Source: JAVBLK01 sp031553565 (GTDB taxonomy: Bacteria > Bacillota > Clostridia > Christensenellales > DUVY01). Taken from it: DNA of 64,000 nt. The notes beneath the pieces were generated by a model, which was given only the letters and a program-made list of their open reading frames with translations, was not told where the DNA came from and did not search any database. The stretch lies in NCBI GenBank assembly GCA_031553565.1, contig JAVBLK010000035.1, forward strand, positions 5,144-69,143, in the 5' to 3' direction. Of this stretch, positions 53,393 to 61,591 are shown in pieces (the first letter of the stretch is position 1; each line of letters begins with the position of its first letter). Position numbers and translations under genes: made by a program.

Positions 53393-54238
53393 ATGAGTGA
53401 TGTTAAGACCGGTAAAGATCCGGGCAGGCTGGAAGTCTTAAGGAAAATCGCCGAGTACGAGAGAAACGGTTGGTTTGACCGCGACGTTGAAAACGATCCG
53501 GCAACGCCGCCTATCGATCCCGGCGCAATAGATTTTTTAAACAGAAAACCGCTAAACCGCATTAAGAGAAACCTTGCCTATTTTGCCGGCAAGGTTTTCT
53601 ATTCCCGGATGCTTAAGAGAAAAGAGGTCATATTCAAGGGGGTCACAGGGCTGGAAAACCTTGAGGCCTTAAACGGCGGCGGCGCGGTAGTGACCTGCAA
53701 CCATTTCAACATTTTCGATAATTACGCGGTGTACCTTGGCATAAGGAAGTATTTCAAGACAAAGCGGCTGTATAAGCTGGTCCGTGAAGGCAACTATTTT
53801 ATTCCGGGCATGATGGGCTTTTTCGTGCGATATGCCGACACCCTGCCGCTGTGCGGTAATCCGCGCGCTATGATGGAATGTATGGATGCGGTGAGGACGG
53901 CGCTTAAAAGCGGCGGATTGGTGTTGGTTTATCCGGAGCAGGGGATGTGGTGGAATTACCGTAAGCCCCGCCCCTTAAAGCCCGGAGCATTCAAGTTTGC
54001 TGCAAAGAACGGCGTTCCCGTCGTACCGTGTTTCATAACCTTAAGCGACAGCGATATTATCGGGAAAGACGGCTTCTTAGTGCAGGAATACACTCTGCAC
54101 ATCCTGCCGGTCATCCCGTTCGATAAAAATTTGTCCGTAGCCGAGAATTGCGAAAAAGCAAAGGAAAAGAATTTCAGCCTCTGGAAAGAGGTCTATGAAA
54201 AAAATTACGGCAAAACGTTATGCTATACTGAAGATTAA
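53393..54238 (+). CDS. PlsC-type 1-acyl-glycerol-phosphate acyltransferase family protein
   Basis: 281 aa. Catalytic HxxxxD motif in CNHFNIFDNYAVYLG near residue 102; second block LVLVYPEQGMWWNYRKPRPL near residue 180, where PEQG stands for the usual PEGT; third GVPVVPCFITLSD near residue 207. Such enzymes acylate lysophosphatidate or other lipid or sugar acceptors at the membrane. No clear Shine-Dalgarno, so translation may be coupled to the GT8 gene. The stop codon TAA is the first three bases of a family A element. Confidence 0.85.
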   Translation: MSDVKTGKDPGRLEVLRKIAEYERNGWFDRDVENDPATPPIDPGAIDFLNRKPLNRIKRNLAYFAGKVFYSRMLKRKEVIFKGVTGLENLEALNGGGAVVTCNHFNIFDNYAVYLGIRKYFKTKRLYKLVREGNYFIPGMMGFFVRYADTLPLCGNPRAMMECMDAVRTALKSGGLVLVYPEQGMWWNYRKPRPLKPGAFKFAAKNGVPVVPCFITLSDSDIIGKDGFLVQEYTLHILPVIPFDKNLSVAENCEKAKEKNFSLWKEVYEKNYGKTLCYTED

Positions 54239-54380
54239 GGAACCGGTATAATTTACTGCGGCGTCTTTTCCGGATAAAAGTGTCTTCTATCCTTAACAAA
54301 TAGTTCTACTATTTGCTGCAAAAAAAGCCGTCTTTATACTGAAAAAACTTGCTCAACCTCATTTATTTATCGATTCCTTA
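54236..54380 (+). mobile_element. family A foldback element, shortened copy A10
   Basis: 145 bp: TAAGGAACCGG at the left (with a small loss after it), ends TTTATTTATCGATTCCTTA. Its TAA is the stop codon of the acyltransferase gene. Apical hairpin CAAATAGT-tct-ACTATTTG is intact. Confidence 0.75.
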
Positions 54381-54398
54381 AGGACGAAAGAGAAGAAA

Positions 54399-54995
54399 AT
54401 GATTTTTTACATAACGACGATCCTTATATGTATGGCGTGCATCGGTGTGCATAACTATTTTGTGTTTATGCCCGTACTGGATTATTTCCCGCTGTGGCTG
54501 AACATAGCCGGCGTCATCATAGCGGCGGTCGCGGTAATCGCGATCGACGGCGGTGCGGAGGCCTTGATACATAAATTCCAGGATAAACTGGATCCCGATT
54601 CAAAATATTTTTCTGTTTCCAAAAAAGAAAAACGCCGGCTGGAGCGTTTGGGCGTCCGCCGTTTCAAGGCCTTTTTGCCCGACCTCGGCTTTTTGGCGAA
54701 GTTTCCCAAAGGCGAGATAGAACAGCCAAAGGACAAGGAATACGTTCACAGGTACATAATGGAGAGCTGTTCAGGCGAACTGGGCCACCTTATCGGCGCG
54801 GCGGCAGGGTTTCTGACGATCTTTATTTTCCCATTAAAATACGTATTATGCTTCGGAGTGCCGGTCGGCATAGTCAATTTTGTTTTGAGCCTGCTGCCCG
54901 TACTCGCGCTGCGGTATAACAGGTATAAGCTGACTATCGTCTATAAAAGGCTGTGCCGGACGGAAGAGCCGGAAGGCGCGGGGATACAAGCATAG
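54399..54995 (+). CDS. CrtO-like (glycosyl-diaponeurosporenoate acyltransferase family) membrane protein
   Basis: 198 aa. Two hydrophobic helices near the N-terminus and two near the C-terminus, with a conserved centre: ERLGVRRFKAFLPDLGFLAK near residue 85 and YIMESCSGELGHLIG near residue 122. This matches my recollection of the family that includes the staphyloxanthin acyltransferase CrtO (W/FKxxLPDxG and ExCxxELxH blocks). Members occur widely outside carotenoid producers, and no carotenoid gene is nearby, so substrate is open. Downstream of the GT8 and PlsC genes. Confidence 0.55.
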   Translation: MIFYITTILICMACIGVHNYFVFMPVLDYFPLWLNIAGVIIAAVAVIAIDGGAEALIHKFQDKLDPDSKYFSVSKKEKRRLERLGVRRFKAFLPDLGFLAKFPKGEIEQPKDKEYVHRYIMESCSGELGHLIGAAAGFLTIFIFPLKYVLCFGVPVGIVNFVLSLLPVLALRYNRYKLTIVYKRLCRTEEPEGAGIQA

Positions 54996-55028
54996 TTTTC
55001 TGTACTATATCACCTAAAGCTACCTGGT

Positions 55029-55067
55029 AAAAAGCCCCGCAATCATAAAAAATGATCGCGGGGCTTC
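55029..55067 (-). terminator. intrinsic terminator of the lipoprotein gene
   Basis: AGCCCCGC-A-ATCAT pairs with ATGAT-C-GCGGGGCT (one mismatch); minus-strand T run follows. Also usable by the + strand gene. Confidence 0.8.
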
Positions 55068-55116
55068 TGAAATATTAAGTCCTGTTTGCTATATAGTTTT
55101 CAAATCAGCTTACCGG

Positions 55117-55986
55117 TCACTTCTTGAAAGAGATTTGCATGTCGAACTCGCCCTCGATGCTGATGGCAAAATTTATCCGTCCGTCTTTATACGTCAGCGC
55201 GCTGGTGGAAGCGCCGACACGCATGCCGGGTGCGCCGATCGACAATATGATCTCGTTGTTGGAATTCAGCTCGTATGACAGCTCGACAAACTCCAGGGCA
55301 ATACTGGGTCCGGCTGCCGATAGCAATCCGTTGACCAATCGGTTCACCATATCAAAGTTCTTGAAAGTTATAACGTTGCCGTCGACGCCGATTTCGATCG
55401 TCTTGAGGATCGCGAAAAGCGAATATCCTCCGGAAACATTATCGGCGACGTATGCGGTCAAACCTGCGGCCTTGCAGGCGCTGAACGTAAGGTTTTGGCA
55501 GATAGTGTACCATGCTTCCATCAGTTCCCCGTAAGCGATATCTCTGGCGGCATAAGTTGCCCATTCCGCAGTGTTGGCTGCACGCTGTTGCGGGGTGATC
55601 GCGTCAGCAGCGTCCTTTTGCGCCTGCCATGCCTCGGCTTCGTTGACAAGCATATCATGCTCGGCTTTCGCAAGGGCAAATTGCGCCCGGGCAATGATCT
55701 TTTGGTCTTCAGTCATTCCGCTGAGAACAAAGTCCGATTCAACGGGCGCAGTACCGACGACCGGCTTTGATTCATAGGGCTCATGCGGAAGCTCGGCGGG
55801 GGCGACCGGCATCACCGGCGCGGCGGGATAATCCGGGATAGTGACGGTCTTTCCGTTGATCTGGACGGACTCAAATTTGTATTTGCCTTTTGACATAGTT
55901 GCGCCTGAACCGCTGCAGGCGCATGCAAAAGCTAAAACGACGATAAGTATTCCCGCGGTCAGCAAAGTTTTAAAAGATTTTCTCAT
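55117..55986 (-). CDS. predicted secreted lipoprotein, unknown function
   Basis: 289 aa from the ATG at 55986 (GGGGAG 7 bases upstream). Signal peptide MRKSFKTLLTAGILIVVLAF followed by ACACSGSG, a lipobox-like Cys (the -3 Ala is not the best residue). A Pro-rich segment (IPDYPAAPVMPVAPAELPHE) precedes a helical region (residues ~95-165) rich in Ala, Glu and Gln. The C-terminal ~130 residues look beta-rich. No family recognised. Confidence 0.6.
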   Translation of the reverse strand: MRKSFKTLLTAGILIVVLAFACACSGSGATMSKGKYKFESVQINGKTVTIPDYPAAPVMPVAPAELPHEPYESKPVVGTAPVESDFVLSGMTEDQKIIARAQFALAKAEHDMLVNEAEAWQAQKDAADAITPQQRAANTAEWATYAARDIAYGELMEAWYTICQNLTFSACKAAGLTAYVADNVSGGYSLFAILKTIEIGVDGNVITFKNFDMVNRLVNGLLSAAGPSIALEFVELSYELNSNNEIILSIGAPGMRVGASTSALTYKDGRINFAISIEGEFDMQISFKK

Positions 55987-56198
55987 TATATACTCCCCTT
56001 TTTTTTGCATGTTAACATGCCATACATAAATATTATCATAATTATTTAAAAATGTCCATAGCAATCACATATTTTCAGCTTTCATGCAAAATAGCAGTAA
56101 AGTTGATAAACCCGTCCAAAACAAATGTACGTACATTGCAAAATTTATTACGCGACGACGAGCAACTTGCCCTACATCGGTTGCGAGGAGATCTAAGC

Positions 56199-56300
56199 AA
56201 ATCGGTGTAATACCCCGCAGCTCGCTGCGGAAAGAACATTCAAAAACTTTGTTTTTGAATGTTCGGATCCAGGGCTTGCCCTGGGGTATAATACCGATTT
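56199..56300. repeat. composite palindromic element upstream of pheS
   Basis: Imperfect inverted ends AAATCGGTGTAATACCCC and GGGGTATAATACCGATTT, enclosing three hairpins: CCGCAG-ctcg-CTGCGG, ACATTCAAAAAC...GTTTTTGAATGT, and CAGGG-cttg-CCCTG. Apart from this element and the promoter, the gap 55987-56386 has no recognised feature. Confidence 0.65.
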
Positions 56301-56351
56301 ATTTAGAGTTTACGCCGCTGTTTACCTGTTCCTTAAGCCCGGTCAGTCCCT

Positions 56352-56380
56352 TTGCATTTTTATGCGTATAGTGATATAAT
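56352..56380 (+). promoter_or_regulatory. pheS promoter, leaderless
   Basis: TTGCAT, 17 bp, TATAAT. The -10 abuts ATGGACATG, so the expected first base of the mRNA is the second ATG (56387). Confidence 0.75.
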
Positions 56381-56386
56381 ATGGAC

Positions 56387-57427
56387 ATGGAAAAAGCTAT
56401 TATTAAATTGACGGATGACGCGAAAGCGGCGGTTGCCGCGCTTGATTTTTCCGACGTTTCGGGGATTCAGGGCAAGATCGACGCGCTGATGGTAAGATTT
56501 CTGGGCAAGAGCGGCGAGCTTACCGCGGTTTTGCGCGGTATGAAGGATGTTTCAAGCGAGGATAAGCCGCGCATGGGCAAGCTGGTCAACGACGCGCGCT
56601 TTATGATCGAGGGACTTTTAAAGGACGCCGGGAACAGGGCGGAGGCCGCCGTTCTCGACTTTAAGCTTAAGACCGAAAAGATCGACATAACCGCTCCTTC
56701 GGTTATGCAGGAAAAAGGTGCGCTGCATCCGCTTACCATAACGCGGAACATGCTTGTGGATTACTTTGTGTCAATGGGCTTTTCGGTGACGGACGGACCG
56801 GAGATCGAGACCGATTATTACAATTTCCAGGCGCTGAATATTCCTTCCGACCATCCCGCGCGCGATTCGCAGGACACCTTTTTTATCACCGACAACCTGC
56901 TGTTAAGATCGCAGACCTCGGCTGCGCAGGTGCGCACGATGGAGAAGGTGAAGCCGCCGATCAAGATGATCAGCCCCGGCCGGGTCTACCGCGCCGACGA
57001 GGTGGACGCGACGCATTCGCCCGTGTTCCACCAGATAGAGGGGCTTGTGGTCGACAAGGGCATAACGCTGTGCGACCTTAAGGGTATCCTGGACGCGTTT
57101 GCAAAGCATCTTTTCGGCGAGCATACCAAGACGCGCCTGCGTCCGTCGTTCTTTCCGTTCACCGAGCCCAGCGTGGAGGTCGACGCATCGTGTGTGCATT
57201 GCGGCGGCAAGGGCTGCAAGGCGTGCAAAGGCGCGGGCTGGATAGAGATCCTGGGCGCGGGCATGGTCAACCGCAGGGTCTTGCAGGTATGCGGTATCGA
57301 TCCCGACGTATATTCCGGCTTTGCGTTCGGTATGGGCATCGACCGCATAACGAACCTCAAGTTCGGCGTGACCGATATGCGGCTGCTGTTTGAAAACGAC
57401 GTAAGGTTTTTAAAGAACTTCAGATAG
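56387..57427 (+). CDS. pheS: phenylalanyl-tRNA synthetase alpha subunit
   Basis: Catalytic subunit of the alpha2beta2 class II synthetase. 346 aa from the ATG at 56387 (MEKAIIKL); the ATG six bases earlier (56381) is less likely because it would lie at or before the transcription start. N-terminal coiled coil, motif 2 in KMISPGRVYRADEVDATHSP near residue 195, FHQIEGLVVDKG, the Cys-rich loop CVHCGGKGCKACKGAGW near residue 270, and motif 3 FAFGMGIDRITNLKFGV near residue 312. No Shine-Dalgarno. pheT follows after 117 bp that contains a CATGCCG/CGGCATG hairpin. Confidence 0.95.
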   Translation: MEKAIIKLTDDAKAAVAALDFSDVSGIQGKIDALMVRFLGKSGELTAVLRGMKDVSSEDKPRMGKLVNDARFMIEGLLKDAGNRAEAAVLDFKLKTEKIDITAPSVMQEKGALHPLTITRNMLVDYFVSMGFSVTDGPEIETDYYNFQALNIPSDHPARDSQDTFFITDNLLLRSQTSAAQVRTMEKVKPPIKMISPGRVYRADEVDATHSPVFHQIEGLVVDKGITLCDLKGILDAFAKHLFGEHTKTRLRPSFFPFTEPSVEVDASCVHCGGKGCKACKGAGWIEILGAGMVNRRVLQVCGIDPDVYSGFAFGMGIDRITNLKFGVTDMRLLFENDVRFLKNFR

Positions 57428-57543
57428 CGCATGCCGTACGGGCGGACGCTTGCCGCAGAGCGGGAAGGGCCGATACAGCGGCATGAAGTAAAGTATCTTT
57501 ATTTATTGCGGCAACAAAGTAATAAGAGGAACAAACAGAATAT

Positions 57544-59946
57544 ATGAAAGTAACGTTAAACTGGTTAAAAGAATACGTAGATATAAACGTCGCGCCTCAT
57601 GTTTTGGCGGACAAATTGCTTAACGCCGGCTTCGAGGTCGAGGAAATAAAGGACCTTTCTGCCGCGATCACGAACGTAAAACTCGGGCGCATAATTGCTA
57701 TCGATAAGCACGGGAATGCCGATAAGCTGCAGGTCTGCACCCTGGATATGGGCGGCAGGAAGCGGAAGACTATAATCACCGCCGCGACCAACGTCAGCGC
57801 GGGCGACCTTGTGCCCGTGGCGCTTGACGGCGCGCACCTGCCCTGCGGCAAGGATATAACCGCGGGCGCGATCCGCGGCGTCTTAAGCGAAGGGATGCTG
57901 TGCGGCGGCAGCGAGCTCGGCCTTGACGACACCATGTATCCCGGCGCCGGGGTTGACGGCATCTTGATAATGCGCGACGACGGCTTCCCGCTCGGCTCGG
58001 ATATAAACAGGGTCTTAGGGTACGACGATATAGTTTTCGATATCTCGGTGACGTCAAACCGTCCCGATTGCCAAAGCGTTTACGGCATCGCACGCGAGAT
58101 ATCTGTCATTTTGGGTAAGCCGCTTCGCCCGCTGGATTTGAAATTCTCGCCCAAAGAGGGCGGCGCGGGCGTGGTCATAAAGGTCGAAACAAGGCTTTGC
58201 CCGCGATATATGGCAAAGGCCGTCATGGACATCAGGCAGGCGCCTGCGCCGCTGTATATGCAGCACCGCCTGCGCGCGGTGGGCATCCGGCCGATAAACA
58301 ATATCGTGGACGTGACCAACTATGTCTTATGGGAAACGGGCCAGCCGATGCACGCGTTCGACGTTGACCGGCTGAGCGGCAAGCAGCTCAATATCAGGCT
58401 TGCCGAGGGCGGCGAAAAGATCACGGCCTTGGACGGCAAAACCTACAGCCTGCAAAAGGATATGCTGGTGATCGCGGACGGCGCCGCGCCGGTTGCGATC
58501 GCGGGCGTAATGGGCGGCGAGCAGAGCGGCGTGACAGCCGCGACAGCCAGCATCTTATTAGAAAGCGCGCGTTTCGCACGCGGCAGCGTCAGGGCGACGG
58601 GCAGAAAGCTGGGACTGCGCAGCGATTCCTCGGCGCGCTTTGAAAAGGGCGTTGACCAGAACTCGCCGGAGGTCGGGCTTTACCGCGCCGCGCACCTTAT
58701 ACAAAAACACGAAATGGGCACGGTCATGTCCTGCACCACCGATATCGGCGGGCCCGAAAAAGACAGGCGCGTCATAGCCGGCAAAAAGAAGATCGCGGCG
58801 CTCCTTGGGATAAGCATCCCGGCAAAGACCGCAATCAATATCCTGACCCGCCTGTCGATAAAGGCCAGGGCCGAGGGCGACAAATATATCTGCGAGGTGC
58901 CGGCTTTCCGCTCGGATATCGAGGATTACGCCGACATCGCCGAGGAGCTTATAAGGATATACGGGTATCAGAAGATCAAGTCCGAGTTTATTGTAAAGGC
59001 GCGCCCTACGGTGGGCAGCGTCCCCGCGCAGGCCGTTTTTTCAGAAAAGCTTAAAAACACTATGGCCGGCCAGGGCGCGTATGAAATAACGACCTATTCG
59101 TTCGGCCCGCCCGATATGTTTGACCGGTTGAACCTGAATAAGGACGACATATGGCGCAAGGCGTACAAGATACGGAATCCGCTGGGCGAGGATTACAGCG
59201 TTATGCGCACCACGCTTTTGCACAACATGCTGTCCGCCGCCGAGTTCAATTTAAAGCGCAAGAATAACAGTATCCGCTTATTCGAATTGGGGCGCGTCTA
59301 CAGCCCCAGTCCCAAAGAAGTCAATATGGGGATAACATACAATCCCGGCCCGCAGGAGGGGAACCGTATCTCTGCGCTTGTTTCGGGACAGGGAGAGAGC
59401 TTTTATACCCTGAAGGGGCTTGTGGAAAATATAGCTCTTGATTTCAACCTGTCCTTTGATTTGAAACCGTCAAGCCGCGCGTTCCTGCATCCGGGAAAGA
59501 GCGCGGAATTAAGCGTGGGCGGCCGCGCCGCGGGATATATGGGCGAGGTGCATCCGCTTGTAATGAAAAACTACGGGCTGACACAGCCGGTCTATGCGGC
59601 CGAAATAGATTTTGATCTATTGCTTGAATTGTACGCGCCCAGGATCAAGGCAGCTCCGCCGCCGCAGCATCCCGATATCGAGAGGGATATCGCTGTGGTC
59701 GTGCCCGAAAACGTGACCGCGGGCGAAATGTCGGCCGCGCTGCTTAAGTCCGACCCGCTGATCACCGGCGCAAAGCTGTTCGACGTTTACCGCGGCGACA
59801 AGATCCCCGAAGGCTTTAAGAGCGCGGCGTTCAAGCTGAAGATACAGCCGTTCGACCGCACCCTGACAGACAAGGAAGTTATCCTGGTCATGGAAAAGGC
59901 GGTTTCCGCGCTGAGCAAGGCGTTCGGCGCAAAGCTGAGGAGCTAG
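57544..59946 (+). CDS. pheT: phenylalanyl-tRNA synthetase beta subunit
   Basis: 800 aa. N-terminal tRNA-binding OB domain at about 40-150 (VKLGRIIAIDKHGNADKLQV), B3/B4 editing domain about 210-385 (RYMAKAVMDIRQAPAPLYMQ), B5 domain about 400-475, class II-like core, and the C-terminal FDX-ACB anticodon-binding domain from about residue 700 (PQHPDIERDIAVVVPE). MKVTLNWLKEYVDI is the conserved start; AGAGGA lies upstream. Works with PheS to charge tRNA-Phe and clear tyrosine mischarges. Confidence 0.96.
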   Translation: MKVTLNWLKEYVDINVAPHVLADKLLNAGFEVEEIKDLSAAITNVKLGRIIAIDKHGNADKLQVCTLDMGGRKRKTIITAATNVSAGDLVPVALDGAHLPCGKDITAGAIRGVLSEGMLCGGSELGLDDTMYPGAGVDGILIMRDDGFPLGSDINRVLGYDDIVFDISVTSNRPDCQSVYGIAREISVILGKPLRPLDLKFSPKEGGAGVVIKVETRLCPRYMAKAVMDIRQAPAPLYMQHRLRAVGIRPINNIVDVTNYVLWETGQPMHAFDVDRLSGKQLNIRLAEGGEKITALDGKTYSLQKDMLVIADGAAPVAIAGVMGGEQSGVTAATASILLESARFARGSVRATGRKLGLRSDSSARFEKGVDQNSPEVGLYRAAHLIQKHEMGTVMSCTTDIGGPEKDRRVIAGKKKIAALLGISIPAKTAINILTRLSIKARAEGDKYICEVPAFRSDIEDYADIAEELIRIYGYQKIKSEFIVKARPTVGSVPAQAVFSEKLKNTMAGQGAYEITTYSFGPPDMFDRLNLNKDDIWRKAYKIRNPLGEDYSVMRTTLLHNMLSAAEFNLKRKNNSIRLFELGRVYSPSPKEVNMGITYNPGPQEGNRISALVSGQGESFYTLKGLVENIALDFNLSFDLKPSSRAFLHPGKSAELSVGGRAAGYMGEVHPLVMKNYGLTQPVYAAEIDFDLLLELYAPRIKAAPPPQHPDIERDIAVVVPENVTAGEMSAALLKSDPLITGAKLFDVYRGDKIPEGFKSAAFKLKIQPFDRTLTDKEVILVMEKAVSALSKAFGAKLRS

Positions 59947-59948
59947 TT

Positions 59949-60869
59949 TTGGAGAATAAAGACACCCTGGTTTTGATCGACGGCAACAGCCTCATTAACA
60001 GGGCTTTTTACGCGCTGCCGCTTATGCTGACCAAGGACGGACGGCACACCAACGCGGTATACGGCTTTTGCACGATGCTGGTCAAAATAATATCCGACAT
60101 ACGCCCCAAAAGCATGGTCGTTGCTTTCGACCTGCCCGCGCCTACTTTCAGGAAGAAGCTTTATCCGCAGTACAAGGCGCAGAGGAAGGGCATGCCCGAG
60201 AAACTCCATAAACAGATGCCGCTTTTAAAAGACCTGCTTTGCGATATGGGGATCAATATTGCCGAAAAGGAAGGGTTCGAGGCGGACGATATTATCGGGA
60301 CGCTCAGCAAACGTTTTTTTGACACGGGCACCGTGATCGTGACCGGCGACCGCGACAGCCTGCAGCTTGTTGACGCCACCACCGAGGTCTGGCTGACCAA
60401 AAAAGGCATCAGCGAGATCGTCAGGTACGACGAAAATCGGCTGATGGCCGAATATGGGCTTTCGCCCCGGCAGATAATTGATTTAAAGAGCCTGATGGGC
60501 GACGCGTCCGACAATATCCCCGGCATCCCCGGCATCGGCGAAAAGACCGCGTTAAGCTTATTGCAGCGTTTTTCCGGCATTGACGGGATATATAATAATA
60601 CGGCGGAAATAAAGGGCAAATTACAGGAAACCGTGATAAACGGCCGCGAAAGCGCGTATTTATCATACAGGCTTGCCGAAATTGATACAAACGTAGACCT
60701 GCCGCGCTGTCTTACCGAATGCGGGTTAAAATTTCCTTTTCCGGGCAAGGTAAAGGAAAAGTTTGTATCCCTTGAATTCAAGTCGCTGGTGCGCCGGCCC
60801 GAGCTTTTCGAGGGCGGCGGGGAAGAGGGAAATGGCGCGGACAAGGCCGAGCAGCTGACGATGTTTTAG
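59949..60869 (+). CDS. stand-alone 5'-3' exonuclease (PolA N-terminal type) with C-terminal clamp-binding motif
   Basis: 306 aa from a UUG two bases after the pheT stop, with GAGG in the end of pheT. PolA-type FEN domain: LVLIDGNSLINRAFYALP at the start, VAFDLPAPTFRKKLYPQYKA near residue 58, the Asp cluster FEADDIIGTL near residue 108 and VTGDRDSLQLVD near residue 130, and the helix-hairpin-helix SDNIPGIPGIGEKTALSLL near residue 187. No polymerase domain follows. The protein ends Gln-Leu-Thr-Met-Phe, a match to the QLxLF sliding-clamp motif. Likely roles are Okazaki-fragment primer removal or repair. Confidence 0.88.
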   Translation: MENKDTLVLIDGNSLINRAFYALPLMLTKDGRHTNAVYGFCTMLVKIISDIRPKSMVVAFDLPAPTFRKKLYPQYKAQRKGMPEKLHKQMPLLKDLLCDMGINIAEKEGFEADDIIGTLSKRFFDTGTVIVTGDRDSLQLVDATTEVWLTKKGISEIVRYDENRLMAEYGLSPRQIIDLKSLMGDASDNIPGIPGIGEKTALSLLQRFSGIDGIYNNTAEIKGKLQETVINGRESAYLSYRLAEIDTNVDLPRCLTECGLKFPFPGKVKEKFVSLEFKSLVRRPELFEGGGEEGNGADKAEQLTMF

Positions 60870-60949
60870 TCCATTCCGTTTTCGCCCGGGCGGCTTGACG
60901 GGGGGCAAAGCCCGTTCTAATCATAAGTAAATAAACAGAGGGCAAATCG

Positions 60950-61465
60950 ATGAAAGAAAAGAAAATCAATAATAAGTACAGGACGGTACTTTTAACGGCG
61001 ATCGCGCTTTCCTTCTGCTTTCCGGCCGGCGTCGTAATAACGGTGCTTTCGGCCATAAACAGCATGTTTATTCTTATGGCACTGGGTATTGTAATGGTCG
61101 TTGCGGGCTTTTTTGTGTCGCCGTGCATATGGTCGATATTTTTTCCAGGCGTTAAATTCCAGCGCGATGTATATAACCTGATTGCGCACGGCGATTGTAT
61201 GTCAGTCTCCGAAATAGCCAACAACACGGGTAAGAGCCGGGCTTCCGTGCTTTCGGCTGTGCGCGCGCTTATAAGCGGCGGATATTTTAAGGGATACAGC
61301 CTTTTGCCGGATAATGAAAGAATAGAAAACAAGGTCATAAAAAAAGAGGCCGCGGCAAAGGAAATGTCTGTCGCCGTATGCCCGGGCTGCGGCGCAAAGA
61401 CAAAGGTTACGGGCGGCAACGGCACCTGCCAGTATTGCGGCCTGCCGGTATCCGCCCAAAAATAG
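60950..61465 (+). CDS. membrane protein with winged-helix-like and zinc-ribbon domains
   Basis: 171 aa. Two N-terminal membrane helices (VLLTAIALSFCFPAGVVITV and MFILMALGIVMVVAGFFVS), then a helix-turn-helix-like region (SVSEIANNTGKSRASVLSAV near residue 88), then a C-terminal zinc ribbon (CPGCGAKTKV...CQYCG). The order is the reverse of the other zinc-ribbon membrane proteins here, which have the ribbon first. The HTH-like part suggests a membrane-tethered nucleic-acid-binding or PCI/wHTH-like adaptor; this is inference. GAGGG before the ATG. Confidence 0.65.
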   Translation: MKEKKINNKYRTVLLTAIALSFCFPAGVVITVLSAINSMFILMALGIVMVVAGFFVSPCIWSIFFPGVKFQRDVYNLIAHGDCMSVSEIANNTGKSRASVLSAVRALISGGYFKGYSLLPDNERIENKVIKKEAAAKEMSVAVCPGCGAKTKVTGGNGTCQYCGLPVSAQK

Positions 61466-61591
61466 CGTTGGTAAAATATACATACCCCCCTTATACCATC
61501 CTTTTGGAGGGTTGTATTATCTGTGTTTGCCTATAAAATTATCATATATGTTGTCAAGAAGACCTGTTGCGGTCAACGGAGGGAAAATTGT

